NCBI GenBank assembly: GCA_049694275.1
Contig: JBAVQS010000152.1
Span: 1-7,692, forward strand
DNA from: JBAVQS01 sp049694275
GTDB lineage: Bacteria > Chloroflexota > Anaerolineae > UBA4142 > SHND01
Direction: 5' to 3'
DNA length: 7,692 nt
Part shown: piece by piece, positions 1 to 5,163 of the stretch
Numbering within the stretch: the stretch's first letter is position 1
Layout: every line of letters starts with the position of its first letter
Translations under genes and position numbers: made by a program
Notes under the pieces: model-generated
The model's database searches: none
The model's input: the letters and a program-made list of their open reading frames with translations, nothing else
What the model was told of the DNA's origin: nothing

Positions 1-687
1 GCGGAGGAGTGGGACGATGAGAGTCCGGCGCACCGGGTCTATTTGCCGGATTACCGGATCGGCAAGTATCCGGTGACGAATGCGCAGTTCGAGCGCTTTG
101 TTCGCGCGACCGGATATCAAACGGCGGCGGAGCGAGCAGGAGAGAGTAGGTCATGGCGCCAACCCCAGGGGCCGGGTAGTCACATTCATGAGAAAAGGAA
201 TCACCCGGTCGTGCGCGTGACCTGGTCCGATGCAGTCGCCTACGCCCACTGGGCGGGTCAGCGCCTGCCAACCGAAGCGGAATGGGAAAAAGCGGCGCGG
301 GGGGCGGATGGGCGCATCTATCCCTGGGGCAATGAGTTTGATGCGAGCAAGTGCAATACGCCGGGAAATGGAATCGACGACACAACTCCCGTGCGGCGAT
401 ATGCTCCGCAAGGAGACAGCCCGTACGGCGTGAGTGATATGGCCGGGAACGTATGGGAATGGTGCAGTAGCCTTTACAAACCCTATCCCTATCAGGCCAA
501 TGACGGACGCGAAGATTCAGAGGCTGGCGGAGCGCGCGTGGTGCGTAGCGGGTCTTTTGCTTACGATTTGAGCAATGCCCGTTGTGCTCACCGTAATCGG
601 GCCGACCCCGATGCTCTTTACAGCGATATCGGGTTTCGGATCGCCACATCGGTTCCTCCGATGGCGTTGGTTGGAGACCCATCATGA
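1..687 (+). CDS. SUMF1/FGE-sulfatase-domain protein (EgtB/PvdO-like family), 5' end missing
   Basis: The reading frame is open from the first base of the window to TGA at 685-687, so the true start lies upstream and 228 codons are seen. The family hallmarks come in order, counted in codons from base 1: a DESPAHRV entry motif and the KYPVTNAQFERFV strand-helix, LPTEAEWE (89-96), PWGNEF, GNVWEW (149-154), RSGSF (182-186) and GFRIA (211-215). This is the C-type-lectin-like FGE-sulfatase fold. The two copper-binding cysteines of genuine formylglycine-generating enzyme sit in RGGSYLCxxxYC. Here that stretch reads RSGSFAYDLSNA, so both are absent and sulfatase activation is unlikely. Cys195 sits in the RCAHR context common in non-FGE members. 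Relatives include nonheme-iron sulfoxide synthases and FGE modules fused to kinase, TIR or NACHT domains; the missing N-terminus may carry such a domain. The stop overlaps the next start by ATGA. The family is secure, the function is not. Confidence 0.93.
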   Translation, partial: AEEWDDESPAHRVYLPDYRIGKYPVTNAQFERFVRATGYQTAAERAGESRSWRQPQGPGSHIHEKRNHPVVRVTWSDAVAYAHWAGQRLPTEAEWEKAARGADGRIYPWGNEFDASKCNTPGNGIDDTTPVRRYAPQGDSPYGVSDMAGNVWEWCSSLYKPYPYQANDGREDSEAGGARVVRSGSFAYDLSNARCAHRNRADPDALYSDIGFRIATSVPPMALVGDPS

Positions 688-1196
688 ACATGCAGGGCTA
701 CATCCTGATGGCGCTGAGAGAGCAGTTCACGCGCTGGGAAGAGGTGCTCGCAAGCCTGAGCGAAGAGCAAATCATTGCCCCGCACCTTCCTTCCCTCTGG
801 TCCATCAAAGATGAAATCGTCCATTTGCGGGCGTGGCAGCAGCGTTCCATCGCACGGTTAGAAGCGGCGGCGCTGGGGCGAGCGCCCGTGTTCCCTCCAT
901 GGCCGGCCGAGGTGGACCCGGATTCGCAAGACGGCCCGGACCGAACGAACGCCTGGATTTTCGAGACCTACCGAGAACAGCCCTGGGCACAGGTATACCC
1001 GAATTGGCGAGAAGGGTTTCTGCGGTTCCTGGAATTGGGCGCGGCGATCTCTGAAAAAGACCTGCTGGATGCGGGAAGATACCCCTGGCTAGAAGGATAC
1101 CCGCTCGTGTTCATTCTCCTGGCTTCTTACGATCACCATCAAGCGCATCTTGACGGGTTGCTTGCCTGGCTGCGGCGTCCCAGAGTACAAGGATGA
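684..1196 (+). CDS. DinB-family four-helix-bundle protein
   Basis: This 170-residue protein has the usual length of the DinB/YfiT-like superfamily. The first helix is followed by the typical WSIKDEIVHLRAWQ segment (W39, K42, D43, H47). The C-terminal helix carries DHHQAH with H151 and H155. H47 plus H151-x3-H155 matches the three-histidine metal site of the superfamily, so a metal-bound enzyme, for example a thiol-dependent transferase, is possible. The substrate cannot be read from sequence; ClbS/DfsB-like and DinB_2-like members look alike at this level. The start is fixed by a GGAG at 673-676, 7 nt before ATG, and by the ATGA overlap with the FGE-domain gene, which implies translational coupling. 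Its own stop overlaps the next start in the same way. DinB and FGE domains are fused in EgtB-type sulfoxide synthases, so finding them as adjacent coupled genes is suggestive, although the order is reversed here. Confidence 0.88.
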   Translation: MNMQGYILMALREQFTRWEEVLASLSEEQIIAPHLPSLWSIKDEIVHLRAWQQRSIARLEAAALGRAPVFPPWPAEVDPDSQDGPDRTNAWIFETYREQPWAQVYPNWREGFLRFLELGAAISEKDLLDAGRYPWLEGYPLVFILLASYDHHQAHLDGLLAWLRRPRVQG

Positions 1197-1465
1197 ATGC
1201 CCAAATGATGAATCCGCTTGACGAGGGGGAAGTGCAGATGAGCGATCTGAAGAGGTTGTGGGATGCGGTGGCGGCAATGCGCGCCGCGCAAAAGCTGGAA
1301 TGGGCAGCGCTTCCAAGCAATTTCAGGCTCTGGAAGCGTGCTCGCCAACAACAGGAGGTCTATCGGCTGGAGGAGCAGGTCGATGCCCTGGCGGAAGAGC
1401 TGCTGCGCACGTACGGCTGGACGGGTGACGCCAAAGAGGACAATGCGCCCGCGGGTAAAGGGTAG
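1193..1465 (+). CDS. Small hypothetical protein, helical and charged
   Basis: I do not recognise this family. The frame encodes 90 residues from ATG 1193, which overlaps the DinB stop by ATGA. An in-frame ATG at 1238 (75 residues, MSDLKRLWD...) is preceded by GAGGGGG at 1223-1229 at good spacing (8 nt), so the shorter form may be the main product. I give the longer form because of the coupling overlap. The core is rich in Arg, Glu, Gln, Leu and Ala, with a stretch that looks coiled-coil or helical from about residue 60 (QQQEVYRLEEQVDALAEELL). There is no signal peptide, membrane segment or cysteine. The C-terminus (TGDAKEDNAPAGKG) looks disordered. It is the last gene of the FGE-DinB cluster. 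No clear terminator follows it. Confidence 0.6.
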   Translation: MNAQMMNPLDEGEVQMSDLKRLWDAVAAMRAAQKLEWAALPSNFRLWKRARQQQEVYRLEEQVDALAEELLRTYGWTGDAKEDNAPAGKG

Positions 1466-1594
1466 CGGTATTATGCGCAAACTCATTATTGTTCAAAGGC
1501 CGCCCGCCGGTGTCGCTGAAACTCATTCATACGCGCACCTGGCAGGGCTCTGGCAACATCCTTGCCTGTTATACCGTGAGCCGCAAAATTTGAA
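1466..1594. other. Short gap between the FGE-DinB cluster and the next promoter
   Basis: No supported gene is seen here. A 41-codon ATG frame (1473-1598) and a second open frame ending with TGA near 1590 cross the stretch. Neither has a convincing ribosome binding site or a recognisable motif. It may be decayed coding sequence or plain spacer. No intrinsic terminator for the upstream cluster is visible. Confidence 0.4.
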
Positions 1595-1623
1595 TTGACA
1601 GCCACCCCGGTTTATGATATAAA
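1595..1623 (+). promoter_or_regulatory. Sigma-70-type promoter of the RIO kinase leader
   Basis: A perfect -35 box TTGACA (1595-1600) is followed after exactly 17 nt by TATAAA (1618-1623), five of six to consensus. The expected transcription start is near 1630, giving a leader of about 275 nt before the RIO kinase start codon. It is one of the two strongest plus-strand promoter matches in the window. Confidence 0.75.
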
Positions 1624-1654
1624 TAAGCCAGAATCTTTGAAAGGAGGCGCACCG

Positions 1655-1714
1655 ATGCAAACCCCATATTTTGTCACTGCGATGTTCTCTTGCCAGAGTG
1701 CGCCTGCCGCCTGA
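1655..1714 (+). CDS. Putative 19-residue leader peptide of an attenuator
   Basis: ATG at 1655 lies 7 nt after AAGGAGG (1641-1647), as strong a ribosome binding site as any in the window, and about 25 nt after the predicted transcription start. The frame encodes MQTPYFVTAMFSCQSAPAA and stops at 1714. An intrinsic terminator starts 24 nt later. Promoter, strong ribosome binding site, very short ORF and terminator together make the layout of translation-coupled attenuation. There is no run of one amino acid as in trp- or his-type leaders and no polyproline, so a sensed signal cannot be read off; drug- or metabolite-induced stalling is an alternative. The ribosome binding site can pair with downstream RNA: AAAGGAG 1640-1646 with CTCCTTT 1722-1728, and AGGCGC 1645-1650 with GCGCCT 1700-1705. 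A short secreted or toxic peptide is less likely given the absence of a long hydrophobic stretch. Confidence 0.5.
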   Translation: MQTPYFVTAMFSCQSAPAA

Positions 1715-1738
1715 GTCTGCTCTCCTTTTGATCTCCTC

Positions 1739-1770
1739 GCCGTGGGCGTCCTCTGCGCTCACGGCTTTTT
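1739..1770 (+). terminator. Intrinsic terminator (attenuator) ahead of the RIO kinase
   Basis: The stem GCCGTGGGCG (1739-1748) pairs with CGCTCACGGC (1756-1765) over 10 bp with one G-U pair. It closes a 7-nt loop and is followed directly by five T (1766-1770). It sits between the promoter and the RIO gene with no gene end nearby other than the 19-codon ORF. It would therefore stop most transcripts unless read-through is allowed. A competing pairing of GCGCCT (1700-1705) with GGGCGT (1744-1749) could act as antiterminator; this is inferred by hand folding only. Confidence 0.75.
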
Positions 1771-1796
1771 CGTTCCTCTGAGCCCCGAACGGGCTT

Positions 1797-1857
1797 GCCG
1801 TGGGCCTATCACCCCATGGCTGTCTTATTTGGATCAGCCGTGGGCATTAAACCCGCG
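1797..1857 (+). repeat. Two further hairpins reusing the terminator's GCCGTGGG arm
   Basis: The 9-mer GCCGTGGGC occurs three times: 1739-1747 (inside the terminator), 1797-1805 and 1837-1845. Each copy begins a different hairpin. Copy 2, GCCGTGGG (1797-1804), pairs with CCCATGGC (1813-1820). Copy 3, CGTGGG (1839-1844), pairs with CCCGCG (1852-1857). The 3' arms differ yet keep pairing, through G-U or changed pairs, which suggests the RNA structure matters. All three lie in the RIO kinase leader. Confidence 0.55.
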
Positions 1858-1879
1858 ACCGGTTCATTTGAATCAGCCG
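1827..1879 (+). repeat. 14-bp imperfect direct repeat, period 39
   Basis: ATTTGGATCAGCCG (1827-1840) recurs as ATTTGAATCAGCCG (1866-1879), 13 of 14 identical and 39 bp apart. Together with the GCCGTGGGC copies 40 bp apart, this suggests that the leader grew by tandem duplication of a unit of about 40 bp. It could equally be a pair of regulator binding sites. The second copy ends just before a small hairpin, CCTG 1880-1883 with CAGG 1888-1891, that touches the RIO ribosome binding site. Confidence 0.45.
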
Positions 1880-1903
1880 CCTGTACCCAGGGAGAAATAA
1901 CCC

Positions 1904-2854
1904 ATGCCCCACCTCAGTGTGGATTTTGACGACAATTTGGACGAGCTTGAATACGATGTTCGATTCCGACCGGACAAACCCAAGAAACTAAAACATGACC
2001 GCCCGCCGGTCGCCGCTCCGCCGGCGCAAGCGGGCGATGATAGCCCCCGCGATTTCAATCCGTCATTCACCGGCTCGCGGCACGAGCGCGAATGGATCAT
2101 GACCTATCTCGGACACTTTTACACGGACGGGGTGATTACCGATGTGTTGCGTCAGGTGAAAGGCGGCAAGGAAGCGACCGTCTACTGCTGTCGGGCCAAC
2201 CCGGCGATCGGCGTGGACCTCATCGCCGCCAAGGTGTATCGCCCGCGCATGTTCCGGCAGCTGCGCAACGACGCGGTGTATCGCCAGGGCCGCGAGGTAA
2301 TTGGCGAAGAGGGGAAGGAAGTGCGAGGCCGCCGCGAAAAGCTGGCGATGCACAAGAAAACCGATTTCGGGCAGACGCTGCGCCATACGACCTGGCTCGC
2401 CAACGAATTCCAAACGCTGCAGCGGTTGTACGCCGCGGGCGCGGACGTGCCGAAACCGTTTGCGACCGGCGACAATGCGATCTTGATGGAGTACGTGGGG
2501 GAGGAGACATTCCCGGCCCCCGCGCTGGGCCAGGTCCGCTTGGACCCGCGCGCCGCGCGGCCGCTCTTTGAGCGCCTCATGCACAATGTCGAGTTGATGC
2601 TCGCGCACGACCGTGTGCACGCCGATCTCTCGGCGTACAACGTGCTGTACTGGAACGGCCAGGTCAAGATTATCGACCTGCCGCAGGCCATCGATCCCTT
2701 CGTGAACCCGGAGGCGTTCGCACTGCTTGGCCGCGATATCGAGCGATTGTGCCAGTACTTTGCGCGATACGGCGTCACCGCCAATGCGACGCAAATCACG
2801 CGCTCGTTGTGGGACCATTACGTCCTGCACCCGGGCAAGGGGGCCAAGCTATGA
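1904..2854 (+). CDS. RIO1-family atypical serine kinase/ATPase
   Basis: The 316-residue protein carries a complete RIO kinase core. The nucleotide loop is GGKEATVY (87-94), matching the RIO GKEAxVY signature, with the ATP-anchoring lysine K110 in AAKVYR. A conserved NEFQTLQRLYAAGADVPKP block follows (167-185), then the hinge ILMEYVGEE (193-201). The catalytic loop is VHADLSAYN with D241 and N246, and the metal-binding aspartate D258 is in IIDLPQAID, the RIO1 IIDVSQSV equivalent. The activation loop typical of ordinary kinases is absent, as in all RIO proteins. Residues 1-60 form a charged, probably disordered extension. In archaea and eukaryotes RIO proteins act in small-subunit ribosome maturation; bacterial roles are poorly defined. 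The start has AGGGAG at 1889-1894, 9 nt upstream. The gene overlaps the acetyltransferase gene by ATGA and lies behind a terminator-bearing leader, so expression is probably attenuated. Confidence 0.93.
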   Translation: MPHLSVDFDDNLDELEYDVRFRPDKPKKLKHDRPPVAAPPAQAGDDSPRDFNPSFTGSRHEREWIMTYLGHFYTDGVITDVLRQVKGGKEATVYCCRANPAIGVDLIAAKVYRPRMFRQLRNDAVYRQGREVIGEEGKEVRGRREKLAMHKKTDFGQTLRHTTWLANEFQTLQRLYAAGADVPKPFATGDNAILMEYVGEETFPAPALGQVRLDPRAARPLFERLMHNVELMLAHDRVHADLSAYNVLYWNGQVKIIDLPQAIDPFVNPEAFALLGRDIERLCQYFARYGVTANATQITRSLWDHYVLHPGKGAKL

Positions 2855-3813
2855 GTGCGAATCTCTTTCAGTCCACGCCCGTACGGGCGTGGACATCCCA
2901 GGGCTATGAAACGGAATCTGACCTGATTCAGATGCAGGATTTGTTGATGGAAGGTCGCTCGCGGACCGATGATTGGCATTACTGGCACGTCGGCGACCTG
3001 ATGTGGTGGTTCTTTATGGTAGCTTGCCATTTGTCTCCGCAGGAATACATTCGCCTCTGGCACGACAATGCGGGCAAGTTGGTCGGCTATGCGATTCTGG
3101 GCGAAGACCCGACATTCGATTGGCATGTGTTACCCGAGTATGAATGGTCTGGCATCGATGCGGAGGCGATGGCCTGGGCGGAAACCCGTCTTGCCGAGCT
3201 ACGCGGGCAGGACGCAGCGCGATGGGGCGGCAAACTGATTACCGGGGTCCGGCAGGACGATGCAAAACGGATTGCATTTTTGGAGCAGCATGGGTTCCGG
3301 CGCGGCGAGTATGTCGAGGTGAATATGCTGCGCTCACTGCGTTCACTGGACGAACCGATTCCCGAAGCGACATTCCCTGCCGGTTGCCAGGTCCGCGCGC
3401 TTGAAGCTGAAATCTCAGACCGCGCCGCAGCCCAGCGCGAGGTGTGGCAGCCGTGGACCGTCGGCCATGTGAGCGACGACGATTATGCACGCTTGATGCG
3501 CTTGCCCGGTTACGATCGCGATCTCGACGTGGTTGCCATCGCGCCGGATGGCGTCATTGCCTCGTATGTGAATGGCTGGATTGACCCGGTCAACCGGATC
3601 GGCGATTTTGGTCCGGTGGGCGCGCGTGCGGCGTATCGCCGGCAAGGATTGACGCGCGCCGCACTGCTCGCAAGTTTGCGCCGGATGCAGGCGCGTGGCA
3701 TGGACCGTGTATGCATCTCGACCGGCGAGGGGAATACGCCGGCGAGGCGGCTCTATGAATCGATTGGCTTTGGGGTTGTGAACCGATATCTCGAGTACGT
3801 GAAAATGGGATGA
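2851..3813 (+). CDS. Tandem GNAT-fold N-acetyltransferase
   Basis: The start is placed at ATG 2851 because it overlaps the RIO stop by ATGA; longer in-frame starts would lie inside the RIO gene. The product is 320 residues with two GNAT-like halves. The N-terminal half (about 12-165) has VGYAILGEDPTFDWHVLPEY and a DDAKRIAFLEQHGF end motif (136-149) but lacks a clear acetyl-CoA pyrophosphate loop, so it may be degenerate. The C-terminal half (about 178-320) is canonical: VGARAAYRRQGLT (256-268) is motif A with the RxxGxT loop, and TGEGNTPARRLYESIGF (291-307) is the asparagine and tyrosine-bearing motif B. The acceptor is unknown. A tryptophan/aromatic-rich patch at 42-55 (DWHYWHV...MWWFF) stands out. 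Co-translation with the RIO kinase suggests a shared physiological context, perhaps ribosome or protein modification, but that is inference. Confidence 0.9.
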   Translation: MSANLFQSTPVRAWTSQGYETESDLIQMQDLLMEGRSRTDDWHYWHVGDLMWWFFMVACHLSPQEYIRLWHDNAGKLVGYAILGEDPTFDWHVLPEYEWSGIDAEAMAWAETRLAELRGQDAARWGGKLITGVRQDDAKRIAFLEQHGFRRGEYVEVNMLRSLRSLDEPIPEATFPAGCQVRALEAEISDRAAAQREVWQPWTVGHVSDDDYARLMRLPGYDRDLDVVAIAPDGVIASYVNGWIDPVNRIGDFGPVGARAAYRRQGLTRAALLASLRRMQARGMDRVCISTGEGNTPARRLYESIGFGVVNRYLEYVKMG

Positions 3814-3834
3814 GCGGAACGCGCCCCCCTTTGG

Positions 3835-4269
3835 TCACATTTGCGCGAGCAGCCGCGATTTATAGCGCAGGAAATAGTAGAGAAAATATACGGCCGCGAC
3901 AAAGTTGACGTCTCCGATGAACTCGGTCGCCCAGATGATGGGGTCCTTGAAAGTGGTCAGGTGATACAAGAGTCCATACCCATAGAACATCAGGATGATC
4001 TCGTTGTTGAAATAAAAGACGACCTGGACCGCGATAAAGGCGAGGGTCAGCCAATAGCCGAGCGCATGCCGCGAAACCAGCAGCCCGAATCCGACGAGGA
4101 ACCAGACCAGGGTAGAACCGAGCAGCAGGACACCGCGCGGGTTGAATGAGAACCCGTAGAGATGCAGGTCGTACGGGATCTGAGCGAGGTAGTTGGCGAT
4201 CACAGCCGCAAACAGCACCCAGAGCGCGTGGGGGGTAGGCAGGGTTCTTTGGATCATGTGTGCGTTCAT
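3835..4269 (-). CDS. Small four-helix integral membrane protein, unassigned
   Basis: This minus-strand gene encodes 144 residues with four likely membrane helices at about 15-35, 46-66, 70-88 and 117-135. Short loops separate them, and one polar, aromatic-rich loop (EIILMFYGYGLLYHLTTFKDP, about 90-110) might dip into the membrane. The C-terminus RYKSRLLAQM is positively charged, which suggests a cytoplasmic end. I see no catalytic or heme-binding motif I can name; histidines are at 4, 14, 36, 68 and 103. Its ATG overlaps the stop of the CoxG-type gene by ATGA (4266-4269), so the two are co-translated, and a role at the membrane beside CoxG and the Mo-hydroxylase is plausible. An internal start at Met5 (4257) is possible. 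It converges on the acetyltransferase gene with only 21 bp between stops and no convincing terminator. Confidence 0.8.
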   Translation of the reverse strand: MNAHMIQRTLPTPHALWVLFAAVIANYLAQIPYDLHLYGFSFNPRGVLLLGSTLVWFLVGFGLLVSRHALGYWLTLAFIAVQVVFYFNNEIILMFYGYGLLYHLTTFKDPIIWATEFIGDVNFVAAVYFLYYFLRYKSRLLAQM

Positions 4270-4898
4270 CGGGACATCAGGTAATAAGCCAGCAGGGCAA
4301 TGATGACGATTGCGGCGAGCGCGGCCGGGAGGACCCAGGCGAAAAGTGCACGCGCCGGGGTGGGCGCTGGCGGCGCCGCCGCAGTCGTTGTTCCCGCGGG
4401 GGTTTCGGCGGCAGCGGCGGCCTCAGCCTTTTCGCGGTGCGCCCGCGCGATCTCGTCCGCAAACGCTTTGGCCCCCTGATCGATAATCTGCCGGCCGACC
4501 ACGTCCACCAACCGCTGTCCGACGCTCGCCAGCGGGCCATTGATATTCCCCTGGCCGTTATAGCTCAACAGCGTTACGGGGGCCTGCTCGGTCAGGGTGA
4601 GCGTCGCATCGCCGCTCGTCCAGTTGCCCCCGCCTTTGGCCTCTGCGCGCATCTTGATCAGCTCAACCGGCTGCCGGTCGAGGATGGTAATCTTGCCGTT
4701 GTAGGTCCCTTTGACCGTCGCCACGCCAAGGGTCAGCACGCCGCTGTACTCTGTCTCGGAAACCTGCTCCAGGCTTTCGACGGTGATGCCCGGAATCTTG
4801 CCGATCACCTGTTTCATCCATGCGGCATCGAGCAAGAGCTTATAGACCTCTTCACGCGGCGCATCAATGGCGACGCTCCCCTGAATCTTGAGCGGCAT
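4266..4898 (-). CDS. coxG: CoxG-type SRPBCC protein with C-terminal membrane anchor
   Basis: CoxG-family proteins help attach or mature carbon monoxide dehydrogenase-type Mo-hydroxylases at the inner face of the membrane. The start is set at ATG 4898 (210 residues, MPLKIQGSV...). AGGAG lies 6 nt upstream on this strand, and the more distant in-frame ATG at 4946 falls within the predicted promoter. Residues 1 to about 150 form the SRPBCC/START-like domain with the family pattern IQGSVAIDAPREEVY, then GVATVKGTYNGKITILD, and later GNINGPLASVGQRLVD (about 120-135). An Ala/Pro/Thr-rich linker (about 160-183) leads to a single hydrophobic helix (about 185-207) that ends in MSR, which implies tail anchoring with the domain in the cytoplasm. 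It is transcribed divergently from the CoxS/CoxL-type genes, with which it presumably works, and is coupled to the downstream membrane-protein gene. Confidence 0.88.
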   Translation of the reverse strand: MPLKIQGSVAIDAPREEVYKLLLDAAWMKQVIGKIPGITVESLEQVSETEYSGVLTLGVATVKGTYNGKITILDRQPVELIKMRAEAKGGGNWTSGDATLTLTEQAPVTLLSYNGQGNINGPLASVGQRLVDVVGRQIIDQGAKAFADEIARAHREKAEAAAAAETPAGTTTAAAPPAPTPARALFAWVLPAALAAIVIIALLAYYLMSR

Positions 4899-4935
4899 AA
4901 TCCTCTCCTTGTTCTGTGCGGTGCGGTTGCTGATT

Positions 4936-4963
4936 ATCATATCCATTTGCTATTCCCTGTAAA
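4936..4963 (-). promoter_or_regulatory. Promoter for the CoxG-type operon
   Basis: Reading the minus strand, TTTACA (4963-4958) is followed after 16 nt by TATGAT (4941-4936); an overlapping GATAAT gives an alternative -10. The predicted start near 4929 lies about 30 nt before the ATG at 4898. It also excludes the upstream in-frame ATG at 4946, which would precede the transcript. Confidence 0.6.
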
Positions 4964-5004
4964 GGGGGGCGCGCCGCGTCGTTTTTGTTTGTTTCCACCC
5001 CCCA

Positions 5005-5034
5005 TTGACAGGGCGCATCTCCATACGCTAAAAT
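5005..5034 (+). promoter_or_regulatory. Promoter for the molybdenum hydroxylase genes
   Basis: A perfect TTGACA (5005-5010) is followed after 18 nt by TAAAAT (5029-5034). The transcript would start at about 5041 and carry a leader of about 350 nt. Its -35 box lies only 41 bp from the -35 box of the divergent CoxG promoter. One regulator bound to the T-rich and C-rich segment between them could act on both, though no clear operator dyad is seen there. Confidence 0.7.
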
Positions 5035-5040
5035 AACCAC

Positions 5041-5163
5041 ACTCCGCTGTGGCCTGGGCGACCCGATTGATGGAGATCGGGCGCGGCCTGCTCACCTGCG
5101 CGTTTTGTTGCTTGCAGGTGAGCAGGGGTTGCCAGCCCATGCCCTGTTTCCTGCAGACGCGCA
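5041..5163 (+). ncRNA. Candidate structured cis-regulatory RNA (riboswitch-like) in the CoxS-type leader
   Basis: Folding by eye from the predicted transcript start gives a three-way junction. The outer stem pairs 5054-5061 (CTGG, bulged G, CGA) with 5129-5135 (TTGCCAG). Hairpin A pairs CCCGAT 5062-5067 with ATCGGG 5076-5081. Hairpin B pairs 5087-5099 with 5114-5126 perfectly. Extra contacts are possible: CTCC 5042-5045 with GGAG 5072-5075 in the loop of hairpin A, and GCGT in the loop of hairpin B (5100-5103) with ACGC 5157-5160. The position upstream of a molybdopterin enzyme makes a Moco-sensing element an attractive idea, but I cannot confirm a match to that motif. It could be an undescribed RNA, or a DNA operator plus chance pairings. 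Confidence 0.4.
5087..5126. repeat. Perfect 13-bp inverted repeat
   Basis: CCTGCTCACCTGC (5087-5099) and its exact reverse complement GCAGGTGAGCAGG (5114-5126) flank a 14-nt T-rich spacer. No T run follows, so it is not an intrinsic terminator. In RNA it is a very stable hairpin. In DNA it could bind a dimeric regulator about 50 bp downstream of the transcription start. Confidence 0.85.

Noticed and set aside
1473..1598. 41-codon ATG frame after the small hypothetical gene
   Set aside because: Weak ribosome binding site, no motif, and it ends inside the -35 box of the next promoter; kept only as a gap note.
1523..1762. 79-codon minus-strand frame over the RIO leader
   Set aside because: It is antisense to the promoter, leader ORF and terminator, with no start signal of its own.
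2063..2830. 255-codon minus-strand open frame across the RIO kinase
   Set aside because: The RIO catalytic motifs are on the plus strand; the antisense product has no recognisable domain.
3814..3850. Possible shared terminator between the convergent acetyltransferase and membrane-protein genes
   Set aside because: Only a 5-bp CGCGC/GCGCG pairing with an 18-nt loop and no proper T tract can be drawn.
3841..4149. 102-codon plus-strand frame opposite the membrane protein gene
   Set aside because: Highly charged low-complexity product without a ribosome binding site, while the minus frame gives four clean membrane helices and an ATGA overlap.
4260..5036. 258-codon plus-strand open frame antisense to the CoxG-type gene
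   Set aside because: It lies opposite a clear CoxG-family gene with its own promoter and ribosome binding site, has low-complexity Gly/Arg-rich sequence, and crosses the divergent promoters.
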